A stretch of DNA of 39,883 bases from UBA4735 sp035935465 (GTDB taxonomy: Bacteria; Chloroflexota; Limnocylindria; P2-11E), in NCBI GenBank assembly GCA_035935465.1, contig DASYXA010000120.1:1-39883 (forward strand). Reading direction: 5' to 3'. A program made the position numbers and the translations under genes. Below are positions 1 to 7,862 of the stretch, one piece after another. Under the pieces are notes generated by a model, which was given only the letters and a program-made list of their open reading frames with translations, was not told the origin of the DNA and did no database searches. Position 1 is the stretch's first letter, and each line of letters begins with the position of its first letter.

Positions 1-921
1 GACGTCGCGCTCGCGGCGAATTACACCGGTACCGGCGCGGTCGCCATCCACGGTGGCCAGTTCACCGGCAGCCTGCTGAACGTTTCGTCGACCGCGGACG
101 CGGTGAACGCGACGAGCTCGCTCGTGAGCCTCTCGGGTCCACTCACCAAGGGCAACCTGCTGAACCTCCTCGTTTCGGGGACCTACGCCGGAAGTGGCGT
201 GGTCTATGTCGACCTCACGACGGCCACCGGAGCGCCGACGGGCAGTGGCGTCGTCGTGAATACCTCCGGTGCGTACACCGGTCGGTTCATCGACCTCCAG
301 CTCGCCGGCACGTCGAAGTTCAATATCACGCCGACGACGATCAACACGACCGTGGCCTTTGCCCAGACCGGCGCCGTGGCGTTCTCGACCGGTACCGGCG
401 CCGTCAGCCTCAATGGCGCGACGACGCTCAGCAGCTCGTTCAGCCAGACCGGCGCGAACACCTTCTCCACCGGCACCGGTGCGATCAGCCTCAATGGCGC
501 GACGACGCTCAGCAGCACCTTCAGCCAGACCGGCGCGAACACCTTCTCGACCGGCACCGGTGCGGTCGCGATCAACGGCAACACCACCCTGGCCCAGGGC
601 TTGACGCTCACCCTCGCCGGCACGAACGGTACCGCCTCCACGCCGATCACCGCCCACTACTCGAACACTGCGAGCCTCAACTTCCCGAGCATCAACGGTT
701 CGTGCTCCAACCTCACGATGACGGTCACCGGCGCGCGTGCCGGTGACACGACCATCGCGACCCCGCAGGGCAACGGCGCGCCGAGCATCATCAGCGGCAC
801 CACGTACTGGATCGCCTGGGTCTCGGCCAACAACACGGTCACGATCCGCGCGTGCGAGACCCAGGGCGCCGCGATCAACCCGGGTGCCGAGACCTGGCGC
901 GCCGACGTCTGGAGGCACTAG
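1..921 (+). CDS. Repeat-rich surface/fibre-like protein, C-terminal part (5' end outside window)
   Basis: The reading frame is open from base 1, so this is the last 306 residues of a longer protein. The GTG at 103 is only an internal codon. The composition is Gly/Thr/Ser/Ala/Asn-rich with alternating polar and hydrophobic residues, as in beta-solenoid or fibre proteins. Three 27-residue repeats lie at 358-600, each beginning F-(A/S)-Q-T-G-A and containing STGTGA then NG-TTL. The non-repetitive C-terminal ~85 residues contain a SINGSCSNLTMTVTGA stretch, two Cys and a terminal RADVWRH. They resemble C-terminal domains seen on tail-fibre-like and bacterial surface repeat proteins. No transmembrane anchor or LPXTG motif is visible at the C-terminus. 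Four short membrane-protein genes follow directly. A surface or fibre role is inferred from composition; the family is not named with certainty. Confidence 0.75.
   Translation, partial: DVALAANYTGTGAVAIHGGQFTGSLLNVSSTADAVNATSSLVSLSGPLTKGNLLNLLVSGTYAGSGVVYVDLTTATGAPTGSGVVVNTSGAYTGRFIDLQLAGTSKFNITPTTINTTVAFAQTGAVAFSTGTGAVSLNGATTLSSSFSQTGANTFSTGTGAISLNGATTLSSTFSQTGANTFSTGTGAVAINGNTTLAQGLTLTLAGTNGTASTPITAHYSNTASLNFPSINGSCSNLTMTVTGARAGDTTIATPQGNGAPSIISGTTYWIAWVSANNTVTIRACETQGAAINPGAETWRADVWRH
358..600 (+). repeat. Three tandem 81-bp coding repeats
   Basis: Three in-frame 81-bp units start at 358, 439 and 520 inside the surface-protein gene. Each encodes 27 residues beginning F-(A/S)-Q-T-G-A. Units 2 and 3 are nearly identical over their first half, so recent duplication or gene conversion is likely. 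Confidence 0.85.
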
Positions 922-931
922 CCTGCGCAGC

Positions 932-1420
932 GTGCCCCCCGCCAGCGTCTTCGTTATTTCGACCGCCACTGTTCGGCGAGTGGTCTTCCTGCTCCTTGCG
1001 ATCGCTGTGATCGGCGCGGCGGTCTACTTCGGCCGCGGTCTCATCGGTCGGCCGCCGACCGCCGCCGACCAGATCGACCGTGCTGCGTACCAGGTCGTGT
1101 TCCTGACGACGGGGCAGGCGTTCTACGGGAGGCTCTCGATACCGGATACGGACACGTATCTCCTGAGCGACGTCTACTACCCGGTGACGAACGACACCGG
1201 CCTGCGGCTCCTGAAGCGCGGGACCGAAGTGTTCGGCCCGCGGGACCCGATGGTCATCTCCGGGCGTCAAGTGCTGTACTTCGAGAATCTCCGCGACGAT
1301 TCCGACATCGTCGTCGGCATCAAGGCGATCAAGTCCGGTCAGGGTGGCAGTGCGCCGACCACCGCGCCGGCGACGGCGCCCGTCGCCACCGCGACCGCTC
1401 GGCCGTCAGCGACGCGCTGA
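932..1420 (+). CDS. Membrane-anchored hypothetical protein, paralogue 1 of 3
   Basis: The protein has an N-terminal transmembrane segment (about residues 16-35, VVFLLLAIAVIGAAVYF) followed by an extracytoplasmic or cytoplasmic domain of about 110 residues. Its hallmarks are Y-Q-V-V-F-L-T-T-G-Q-A-F-Y-G, D-V-Y-Y, L-L-K-R-G and Q-V-L-Y-F-E-N-L-R-D-D-S. The Thr/Ala/Pro-rich tail looks like a flexible extension. The next two genes encode the same domain. Function is unknown; I recognise only that similar small proteins occur in Chloroflexota and candidate-phyla genomes. GTG 932 is the first canonical start after the preceding stop, with GGAGG at 911-915; GTG 980 is an alternative directly before the membrane segment. 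The open frame continues upstream to 737 but lies inside the preceding gene. The stop is 2 bp before the next gene. Confidence 0.75.
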   Translation: MPPASVFVISTATVRRVVFLLLAIAVIGAAVYFGRGLIGRPPTAADQIDRAAYQVVFLTTGQAFYGRLSIPDTDTYLLSDVYYPVTNDTGLRLLKRGTEVFGPRDPMVISGRQVLYFENLRDDSDIVVGIKAIKSGQGGSAPTTAPATAPVATATARPSATR

Positions 1421-1422
1421 CG

Positions 1423-1830
1423 GTGCGATCTCTCGCCGTTCGCGCCGCGCGCCTGGCGGCCGGCATCGTCGTGTTCGCGCTGCTCTTTGCGCTCGTTCGC
1501 TGGTGGGACTTCGCGCTTCCGAGCTTCGGCGCGGCGAGATATCAGGCGGTGTTCCTGAGCAACGGCCAGACCTACTTCGGCCGCTACATCGACCGCATCG
1601 GCCCCTACGTGAAGATCGACGGCGCCTACTACATCCAGCAGACGCCGACCGCGACCGAGGACCATCCGAACTCGCCGCCCGAGTCGAAGCTCACCCGGCG
1701 CGGCACGGAGCTGCTGCACCAGCCGCTCCCGTTCGTGCTCATCCCCAAGACCGCGATCCTCTTCGTCGAGGACCTGCGGCCCGACTCCGCGGTCGCGCAA
1801 TTCATCATCAAAGACGGTGGCGGAAAGTGA
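1423..1830 (+). CDS. Membrane-anchored hypothetical protein, paralogue 2 of 3
   Basis: A 135-residue protein with a basic N-terminus, one transmembrane helix (about residues 10-28) and the same domain as its neighbours. The shared hallmarks are Y-Q-A-V-F-L-S-N-G-Q-T-Y-F-G, G-A-Y-Y, R-R-G-T-E-L, and a conserved end with I-L-F-V-E-D-L-R-P-D-S-A-V-A. It starts at GTG 1423, 2 bp after the previous stop, and its last codons overlap the next gene's start as GTGA. The insertion after GAYY (T-A-T-E-D-H-P-N-S-P-P) differs from the other two copies. The three copies are divergent rather than recent duplicates. Function is unknown. The membrane anchor and the position downstream of a surface-protein gene fit a cell-envelope role, which is inference. 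Confidence 0.8.
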   Translation: MRSLAVRAARLAAGIVVFALLFALVRWWDFALPSFGAARYQAVFLSNGQTYFGRYIDRIGPYVKIDGAYYIQQTPTATEDHPNSPPESKLTRRGTELLHQPLPFVLIPKTAILFVEDLRPDSAVAQFIIKDGGGK

Positions 1831-2234
1831 CCACACGCTCGTCGGTCTGGCGGATCGCGCGCTGGCTCGTCGTGCCGGTGGCAGCCGTGGTGCTTGGCGC
1901 AACCGTCGACCCCGCGGCACTGCCGTTCAGCGGCGCCGAGAAGATCTACGCGGTCTTCCTGCTCGACGGGCAGGCGTACTTCGGTCACCTCGAGGACGTG
2001 CCCTGGTCCGACTCGGTGACCCTGACCGACTCCTACTACTTCGAGGATGCGCGCAAGACGACGACGGAGCTCCCGGTGGGTCTGCTGAAGCGCGGTGGTG
2101 AGCTGCACCAGCCGGCCGACGGCATGCGGATCCGGCGCGACAAGATCCTCGCGATCGAGCGTGTCGGCCCCGACTCGCCGGTCGCGCGAGCCATCGAGAC
2201 GCAGCGTGCGATCGACCGGGGCGCCGCGCGATGA
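1827..2234 (+). CDS. Membrane-anchored hypothetical protein, paralogue 3 of 3
   Basis: A 135-residue protein starting at the GTG of a GTGA overlap with the preceding stop. An N-terminal transmembrane helix (about residues 10-28) is followed by the shared domain. Its hallmarks are Y-A-V-F-L-L-D-G-Q-A-Y-F-G-H-L, V-T-L-T-D-S-Y-Y-F, L-L-K-R-G-G-E-L-H-Q-P, I-R-R-D-K-I-L-A-I-E and D-S-P-V-A-R-A-I. This copy shows the family pattern most clearly: a GQ-(A/T)-(F/Y)-(F/Y)-G strand, a D-x-Y-Y strand and a K-R-G-x-E-L strand, suggesting a small beta-rich domain. It overlaps the following gene by ATGA. The longer open frame in this phase, back to 1344, lies within the two upstream genes and was ignored. 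No function is assigned. Confidence 0.8.
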   Translation: MTTRSSVWRIARWLVVPVAAVVLGATVDPAALPFSGAEKIYAVFLLDGQAYFGHLEDVPWSDSVTLTDSYYFEDARKTTTELPVGLLKRGGELHQPADGMRIRRDKILAIERVGPDSPVARAIETQRAIDRGAAR

Positions 2235-2836
2235 GCCAGCGTGCCGGGCGCCGCAGGAGCATGTTCGTCCTGCCGGTCGGACTCGTCGTGCGCACCGTCG
2301 TCGTCGTGCTCGCGGCGTTCGCGCTGATCGGCGTCATCGCCACCGGCACGATCGCGCGGCTCGCCGGCGGTGCCGTCGTCGCCGATCCCGCGACCGTCGC
2401 CGCTCAGCGGTCGGTGGCCGAGCGCGACCTCGAGCGCGGCTACGAGCAGGCCACCGGGCAGGTGCGCAAGGCGCGCGGCCTGAATCTCGCCATCAGCGCG
2501 CAGCAGGCCGACACCATCGCGAACAAGGCGCTCGCGGATCTGTTCACGCTCCGGCACAGCGCGCTGATCACGATCTCGCAATCGATCGGCGGCTCGGCGG
2601 ATGCGGCCGAGTCCTACGCCAAGTCCACGGAGCAGGCGCTCGATGCCAAGGCGGCCCAGCCGCAGCCATCGGCCGATCCCGTGCTGCTCGCGCCGCGGTT
2701 CTACGCGATCGTGTCCCGATTCAATCAGCTGGCGACGCAGCTCACCGATCAAGCGGTCGCGGACCTGACCCAGGCCGCGTCGCCGGCACCGACGCCCAGC
2801 GCGCGGCCGACCCCCACGCCCAGCCCGACCAGATGA
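2231..2836 (+). CDS. Membrane-anchored hypothetical protein with helical ectodomain
   Basis: A 201-residue protein beginning at the ATG of an ATGA overlap. A basic N-terminus is followed by a transmembrane helix (about residues 19-38, VVRTVVVVLAAFALIGVIA). A mostly helical region (about residues 55-170) is rich in Ala, Gln, Glu and Lys, and the Pro/Thr/Ser-rich tail (about residues 178-201) resembles a wall-spanning or linker segment. It lacks the GQxYFG and DxYY pattern of the three preceding genes, so it is not a fourth copy. It is the last gene of the operon. The overlaps imply co-production with the three paralogues, perhaps as one membrane complex, which is inference. No family was recognised. 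Confidence 0.75.
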   Translation: MSQRAGRRRSMFVLPVGLVVRTVVVVLAAFALIGVIATGTIARLAGGAVVADPATVAAQRSVAERDLERGYEQATGQVRKARGLNLAISAQQADTIANKALADLFTLRHSALITISQSIGGSADAAESYAKSTEQALDAKAAQPQPSADPVLLAPRFYAIVSRFNQLATQLTDQAVADLTQAASPAPTPSARPTPTPSPTR

Positions 2837-2897
2837 GGTAGGTCGTGTAGCGCAAACGGTGGATGTGCCGGTCGCAACTCGCGATCAGTGCCTTTCA

Positions 2898-2931
2898 GTA
2901 CTAGTACCCGACCGGTACCTCCGGCTAGCCT
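2898..2931 (+). promoter_or_regulatory. Promoter with palindromic operator before the Ig-repeat protein gene
   Basis: A perfect 10-bp palindrome GTACTAGTAC (2898-2907) is followed by ACCGGT (2911-2916) and GGTACC (2914-2919), then a -10-like TAGCCT at 2926-2931. The palindromes cover the -40 to -20 region, where LuxR/NarL-type activators commonly bind. Regulator identity is not shown. The rest of the 2837-3000 gap holds no gene. Confidence 0.4.
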
Positions 2932-3000
2932 TAGTGCGATTCACACCGGTCCACGTGACCGCACGTGCGCGCGCGAATGGCGATGGAGGGAGCTGCGGGG

Positions 3001-6000
3001 GTGGTCTCAGCCCGGCGTCGCGTCCTCTCCGGCTCGCTCCTCGGCCTCCTGTTCACCCTCCTCTCGGCAAGCGTCGCGGTCGCGGCGTTCGCGCCGCAAC
3101 CCGGCTTCAGCGCGACGAATTACGCGACGCTCCCGGCCGGAGGCACATCCACCGGCGTCGCCTTCATCGGTACGGTCATGTACTCGCTGGACTCGGCCAG
3201 CGGTCAGCTGTACGCGACGGCATCGGCCGGGACGACCGTCGCCGTCGGGACGCCGATCGGCGGCGCGCCGGCGGGCATGGCCGCCAGCGGGGGTTCCCTC
3301 TACGTCACGAGGCGCACGCCGAACGACATCGTGAAGGTCGATCCGGCGACCGGCGCGTTCACGACGGTGGTGCTCAGCGCGGCCGTCGCGGACACGGTCA
3401 TGATCGGGGTCGCGGCTGACGCCGCCGGCAACCTCTTCGTCGCGACGGCTGCCGGCTACATCTGGACGGTGCCGACCGCGCCCACCATCGGCACACCCTC
3501 GATCGATACCCAGCTCACCGGCAACCCGGCGGTGTACGGGATCGCCGTCGACTCGGCCGGGACCCTCTACGTGTCGGTCACGACGGGTGCGGCCAACGGC
3601 ATCTGGCAGATCAAGGGCCCGATCGGCGCGCGCACGTCGACCGGATCGATCGGCGCTCCCGTTTCGGGCGCGCGCGGCGTCGGCATCATCCCGGGATACG
3701 TCCTCGTCAACAACACCGACGGCTCGATCACGAAGCTCATCGTCCCCGGGGTCGGGAGCGGCGCCGACGCGCTCGCGCTGACCGGTGGCCTCGTCGGCGA
3801 CCTCGGCGCGATCGGCACCGACGGCTGCTTCTACGCGAGCCAGGGCAACACGGTCGTGCGCCTCGCCGACGCGAATGGCCTGTGCAACCTGGGCAACGCC
3901 GCGCCACCCCCGCCGGCGCCGACGCTCGTGCTGGCGCGGACCTCCACCAACGCGCCGTACATCGGCAACGGCGACCAGACGTTCACCGCGACGCTGACCA
4001 ATGTGCCTGCCCCCGACGGAACCGCGGTGAACTTCACCGTGACGCGCGGCACCACGTCGACGGTCTATCCCGCGCTCGCCGGTCCGACCGGTGTCGCCTC
4101 GTTCAGCTACGCCGCCACCGCGATCGGGACCGACACGATCACGGCATCGGCGGTGATCAACAGCACCCTCATCACCTCGAACGCCGTCAGCATCACCTAC
4201 ACCCGTGCGCTCGACTTCATCGTTCCCACGATCACGTACACCGTGACCGGCGCGCACAACACCGGCCCGGCCTTCGCCTGCCCGCAGGCCGGGATCGGCA
4301 CGCCGGGCGTCGTCGAGTACTGCGGCTGGTACACCTCGCAGCCGGTCGTTCACTGGAATGTCACGACGACCGGGCCGTCGGGCGCCGTCTGGAACTGTCC
4401 CGACTACGTCCTGCTCGGGAACAGCCCGTCGACCGGCACCCCGACGACCTGCTTCGCGAACAACGGCGACGGCAAGGGCTCGACGTCGCTGACCGTGTAC
4501 CTCCAGGCGCTGACCACGCCGCCGACGATCACGGCCAGCGCCACGACGCCGAACGGGCCGTACACCGGTGGCTGGACGAACCAGAACGTCACGGTGTCGT
4601 TCGCCTGCGCGAGCGACCCGACCTTCGGTCCGGCCAGCCCGATCGTCAGCTGCACCCCGCCGGTGACCGTGTCGGCCGAGGGCACGACGACCCTCGTGTC
4701 CGGTACCGTGCTCGACATCGCGGGCACGACGGCCAGCACGACGTACGGCCCGATCAAGATCGACAAGACGCCGCCGACCATCTCGGTCGCGGCGAAGCTG
4801 GCCGACAACACGGCGTACACCTTCGGTCAGTGGACGAGCCAGGACGTGACGCTGACCTTCACGTGCGCGGATCCGGGAACGGTCTCGTCCGGCGTTGCGT
4901 CGTGCCCGCCCACGCAAACGATCACCTCGACGCGGGGGATCACTCCGGCCTCCGTGACCGACAACGCCGGCAACGTGGTCACGATCCAGGTCGGTGCGAT
5001 CAATATCGACAAGACCGTGCCGACGATCGTGGCGACCGCGACCGCGGGCGCGAGCCCGTACAGCGGCGCGAGCCCGACGAACCAGACGGTCGTCGTGACC
5101 TTCGCCTGTGGCACGGATGGCGCGCCGGTGACCTGCCCGCCGGCGCAGACCTACGCCGGCGAGGGGACCTTCACCGCGAGCGGAACGGCGACGGACGCCG
5201 CCGGCAACAGCGCGACCGCGTCGTTCGGTCCGTTCTCGATTGACCTCACCGCCCCGACCATCACGGTCGTCGCGACGCTCGCGGACGGTTCGCCGTACGG
5301 GTATGGCGCCTGGACGACCCAGAACGTGCGGCTGACCTTCGCCTGCGCCGATGCGGCGGGGATCGGCCCGTCGGGTGTCGCTACGTGTCCCACCGACACG
5401 ACGGTCAGTGCCACCCAGGCGGCGTTCACGGCGACGGTGACCGACCGTGCCGGGAACATCGCCACCGCCGCGGTGGGCCCGATCAACATCGATCGCACCC
5501 CGCCGACGATCACCGCCGCCGCGACGGTGGGCGGTGTCGCCTACAGCGGCACCAGCGCGACGAGCGGGCCGGTGGTCGTGGCGTACACCTGCGGCACCGA
5601 CGGCGCGCCGGTCACCTGTCCCGCGGCGGTCACGTACACGCTGCCGGGCACGTACACCGCGACCGCGACGGCGACCGATGCGGCGGGCAACATCGCCACG
5701 GCATCGTTCGGGCCGTTCACGATCCTCGCGACGCAGCCGACCACCCTCACCATCACGTCCCTGCCGCGGCTGCCGCGAGGTGCGACGATCGTCACCGCGA
5801 AGCTGCTCGCTCCGGGCGGCGTCCCGGTCGTCGGACGGACCGTGCAGTTCGCCGCCGGCACCGTCACGGCGACGGGGGTCACGAATGCGAGCGGCGTCGC
5901 GACCGCGACCCTGACGCTCAAGAAGGGCAGGTACATCCTGACCGCCACGTTCGCCGGGGACGGTGCGTACCTTGCCTCCACCGCGAAAGCCGTGCTGGTC

Positions 6001-6159
6001 GTCGTCGCCAAAGCGGGCGATGACGACGACCGCGACAAGGACGGCAAGGGCGATCGCGGAACGGACGGCAACGGTGATGGCGGGAAGGACGGCAAGGGTG
6101 ATGGCGGGAAGAACAGCGGCGGCACCGAGAGCCGGTCCGCGAGCGGTGGGCGGGGCTAG
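3001..6159 (+). CDS. Large secreted protein: beta-propeller plus Ig-like repeats
   Basis: A 1052-residue protein. GTG 3001 was chosen because GGAGGG (2985-2990) lies 10 nt upstream and the product then begins with a typical signal peptide (R-R-R core, hydrophobic stretch, VAVAAF). In-frame starts at 2965, 2977 and 2983 lack a ribosome-binding site. About residues 35-295 look like an NHL/SMP-30-type beta-propeller, with recurring V-D-S-A-G-T-L-Y-V and A-D-A-A-G-N-L-F-V blades. A bacterial Ig-like domain follows (about 300-400). Then come five Ig-like repeats, each with a P-T-I start, F-(A/T)-C, a second Cys, (T/D)-x-A-G-N and I-(D)-K/R-T. The Cys pairs suggest disulphides and therefore an extracellular location. 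A further Ig-like domain (about 920-1005) precedes a charged Asp/Lys/Gly tail. A surface or adhesive role is inferred; no wall-sorting motif is visible. Confidence 0.85.
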   Translation: MVSARRRVLSGSLLGLLFTLLSASVAVAAFAPQPGFSATNYATLPAGGTSTGVAFIGTVMYSLDSASGQLYATASAGTTVAVGTPIGGAPAGMAASGGSLYVTRRTPNDIVKVDPATGAFTTVVLSAAVADTVMIGVAADAAGNLFVATAAGYIWTVPTAPTIGTPSIDTQLTGNPAVYGIAVDSAGTLYVSVTTGAANGIWQIKGPIGARTSTGSIGAPVSGARGVGIIPGYVLVNNTDGSITKLIVPGVGSGADALALTGGLVGDLGAIGTDGCFYASQGNTVVRLADANGLCNLGNAAPPPPAPTLVLARTSTNAPYIGNGDQTFTATLTNVPAPDGTAVNFTVTRGTTSTVYPALAGPTGVASFSYAATAIGTDTITASAVINSTLITSNAVSITYTRALDFIVPTITYTVTGAHNTGPAFACPQAGIGTPGVVEYCGWYTSQPVVHWNVTTTGPSGAVWNCPDYVLLGNSPSTGTPTTCFANNGDGKGSTSLTVYLQALTTPPTITASATTPNGPYTGGWTNQNVTVSFACASDPTFGPASPIVSCTPPVTVSAEGTTTLVSGTVLDIAGTTASTTYGPIKIDKTPPTISVAAKLADNTAYTFGQWTSQDVTLTFTCADPGTVSSGVASCPPTQTITSTRGITPASVTDNAGNVVTIQVGAINIDKTVPTIVATATAGASPYSGASPTNQTVVVTFACGTDGAPVTCPPAQTYAGEGTFTASGTATDAAGNSATASFGPFSIDLTAPTITVVATLADGSPYGYGAWTTQNVRLTFACADAAGIGPSGVATCPTDTTVSATQAAFTATVTDRAGNIATAAVGPINIDRTPPTITAAATVGGVAYSGTSATSGPVVVAYTCGTDGAPVTCPAAVTYTLPGTYTATATATDAAGNIATASFGPFTILATQPTTLTITSLPRLPRGATIVTAKLLAPGGVPVVGRTVQFAAGTVTATGVTNASGVATATLTLKKGRYILTATFAGDGAYLASTAKAVLVVVAKAGDDDDRDKDGKGDRGTDGNGDGGKDGKGDGGKNSGGTESRSASGGRG

Positions 6160-6269
6160 CGCTCCCTGAGGCCGACCGGGCGCCGGTCCACGGCCTGGTG
6201 ATGGCGTTCCGCACGTCGCGGGCCCTCGGCGCTCCCCCGAAAGGCCCATGAACGCCCGGTCCTGAACGC

Positions 6270-6275
6270 TAGAGT
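6270..6275 (+). promoter_or_regulatory. Candidate -10 box of the glycan operon
   Basis: TAGAGT at 6270-6275 matches the TAGNNT boxes elsewhere in the window and lies 37 nt before the cupin ATG. Two GAACG heptamers (ATGAACG 6248-6254 and CTGAACG 6262-6268) sit directly upstream. Their period is 14 bp rather than the 11 bp seen at other promoters here. No good -35 is visible. The 6160-6312 gap otherwise holds only a weak imperfect hairpin just after the preceding stop. Confidence 0.35.
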
Positions 6276-6312
6276 TCGCCCAGCATCGACGTGTCCCGTG
6301 GGAGGTCGTGCA

Positions 6313-6741
6313 ATGAGCCAGCCGCAGCCCGGAGGGGGCCTGGAGCACTACCGCGATCCCGTTTCCGGGGACCTGCTGGCGATGGTCGTCCGCGCCGACT
6401 TCTCCGGCGGCAAGTACAACTTCTTCACCCCGGACGACTTCCCGCTGCAGCTGGGCACCTCCTTCTATCCCGCCGGCGAGCGCATCCAGGCCCACGTCCA
6501 CATTCCCCAGCCGCGGCAGGTCGAGCTCGTGAACGAATACATCTACGTGAAGAGCGGCCGGGTGCGGCTCACCCTGTACACCAAGGACCGGTCGCCCGTG
6601 ACGAAGCTCGAGCTCTCGGCCGGCGACAGCCTCCTGCTCACCGGCGGCGGCCACGGGTTCGAGGTCCTCGAAACCTGTCAGCTGATCGAAGTGAAGCAGG
6701 GGCCCTATCTCGGGATGGACGACAAGGTGAAGTTCGGGTGA
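6313..6741 (+). CDS. Cupin-fold protein of a sugar-biosynthesis operon
   Basis: A 142-residue single-domain cupin. Motif 1 has H61-x-H63 followed by E75 (LVNEYIYVKSGRV) and motif 2 carries H114 in GDSLLLTGGGHGFE, so a 3-His/1-Glu metal site can be formed. ATG 6313 has GGAGG at 6301-6305 with a 7-nt spacer, better than the upstream GTG 6298. It is the first gene of an operon with a DegT/StrS aminotransferase (GTGA overlap) and glycosyltransferases. Cupins in such operons are often sugar isomerases, epimerases or WbuC/WxcM-like proteins. The exact reaction cannot be read from the sequence, and dTDP-sugar epimerase signatures are absent. Confidence 0.75.
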   Translation: MSQPQPGGGLEHYRDPVSGDLLAMVVRADFSGGKYNFFTPDDFPLQLGTSFYPAGERIQAHVHIPQPRQVELVNEYIYVKSGRVRLTLYTKDRSPVTKLELSAGDSLLLTGGGHGFEVLETCQLIEVKQGPYLGMDDKVKFG

Positions 6742-7862
6742 CCGCGGCGCGCATCCCCGTCTGCGAGCCGGCCCTCGACGGCAACGAGCTCGCGTACGTC
6801 GCCGATGCCGTCCGTTCCGGTTGGATCTCCTCGGGCGGCGATTATCTCAAGCGCTTCGAGGACGGCTTCGCGGAGTACGTCGGGGTGGAGCACGGGATCG
6901 GAACGACAAACGGCACGACGGCGCTCCATCTCGCGCTCGCCGCCCTCGGCGTCGGACCGGGCGACGAGGTGATCATGCCGGACTTCACGATGATCTCGAG
7001 CGCGTTCGCGGTCTGCTACTGCGGCGCGATGCCGGTCCTCGTCGACGCCGATCCCGAGACCTGGAACATGGACGTTGCCCAGATCGCGGCGCGGATCGGG
7101 CCCCGGACCAAGGCGATCATGGCGGTGCACATCTACGGCCACCCCACCGACATGGACCCGCTGGTCGCGCTCGCGAAGGACCACGGCCTCGCGGTCCTCG
7201 AGGACGCGGCAGAAGCGCACGGCGCCGAGTACAAGGGACGGCGCTGCGGCTCGCTCGGCGACCTTGCGGCCTTCTCGTTCTACGCGAACAAGGCGATCAC
7301 GACGGGCGAGGGCGGCATGGTCGTCACCAGCGATGCCCGCCTCGCCGACGAGTGCCGTTCGCTGCGCAACCTCGCGTTCCCGCGTACCGGTGGCCGCGTG
7401 TACCGCCACGACCGGATCGGCTTCAACTACCGGATGTCCAACCTACAGGGCGCGCTCGGGCTCGCGCAGCTCGAGCGCATCGACACGTACGTTGCCGCCC
7501 GCCGTTCGCATGCGGCGCGCTACAGCGAGCGGCTCGCGAGCAGCGGTGGCCTGCAGCTCCCGGTCGAGCGCTCGTGGGCCCGCAACTCGTACTGGATGTA
7601 CGGCGTCGTCCTGCGTGACGACGCCCGCGTCGGGCGGGACGAGCTCGCCGCGCACCTGACCGCGGACGGCATCGAGACGCGACCGTTCTTCCAGCCGATG
7701 CACGAGCAGCCGGCCCTCATTCGCTACGGGGTCAGGGCCACCGGCTCGTATCCCGTCGCGGAGCGCCTCGCGGCGCGCGGCCTGTACCTGCCGAGCGGAA
7801 GTGACCTCGCCGACGCCGACATCGATCGGGTGTGCGAGCGGATCGCGAAGGAGCTGTCCTGA
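6738..7862 (+). CDS. DegT/DnrJ/EryC1/StrS-family sugar aminotransferase (perosamine synthase-like)
   Basis: A 374-residue PLP enzyme of the sugar aminotransferase family, which converts a nucleotide-linked keto-sugar to an amino-sugar with glutamate as usual donor. The N-terminus (IPVCEPALDGNE, WISSGG, RFE) and GTTNGTTALHLAL phosphate-binding region are typical. The PLP contacts are D156 in VLEDAAEAHGA and the Schiff-base lysine K185 in FSFYANKAITTGEGG. The closest match from memory is GDP-perosamine synthase (RfbE/Per), which makes GDP-4-amino-4,6-dideoxymannose, but substrate choice is not proven. GTG 6738 overlaps the cupin stop (GTGA). The next gene carries a GNAT domain, which could acetylate the amino group introduced here. 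Length is normal for the family. Confidence 0.9.
   Translation: MTAARIPVCEPALDGNELAYVADAVRSGWISSGGDYLKRFEDGFAEYVGVEHGIGTTNGTTALHLALAALGVGPGDEVIMPDFTMISSAFAVCYCGAMPVLVDADPETWNMDVAQIAARIGPRTKAIMAVHIYGHPTDMDPLVALAKDHGLAVLEDAAEAHGAEYKGRRCGSLGDLAAFSFYANKAITTGEGGMVVTSDARLADECRSLRNLAFPRTGGRVYRHDRIGFNYRMSNLQGALGLAQLERIDTYVAARRSHAARYSERLASSGGLQLPVERSWARNSYWMYGVVLRDDARVGRDELAAHLTADGIETRPFFQPMHEQPALIRYGVRATGSYPVAERLAARGLYLPSGSDLADADIDRVCERIAKELS

Noticed and set aside
358..600. CRISPR-like array
   Set aside because: The 81-bp repeats are contiguous, in frame and coding, with no spacers.
6160..6240. Terminator after the propeller/Ig-repeat gene
   Set aside because: The only stem (AGGCC with GGCCT and short neighbours) is imperfect and has no T tract.
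6248..6268. Fifth member of the 11-bp-period heptamer repeat set
   Set aside because: ATGAACG and CTGAACG are present but 14 bp apart, which does not fit the helical phasing of the other sites.
3007..6654. A 1215-codon minus-strand open frame opposite the propeller/Ig-repeat gene
   Set aside because: It is Arg/Gly-rich low-complexity sequence with no domain, typical of antisense frames in GC-rich genes. The plus-strand gene has a signal peptide and clear repeats.
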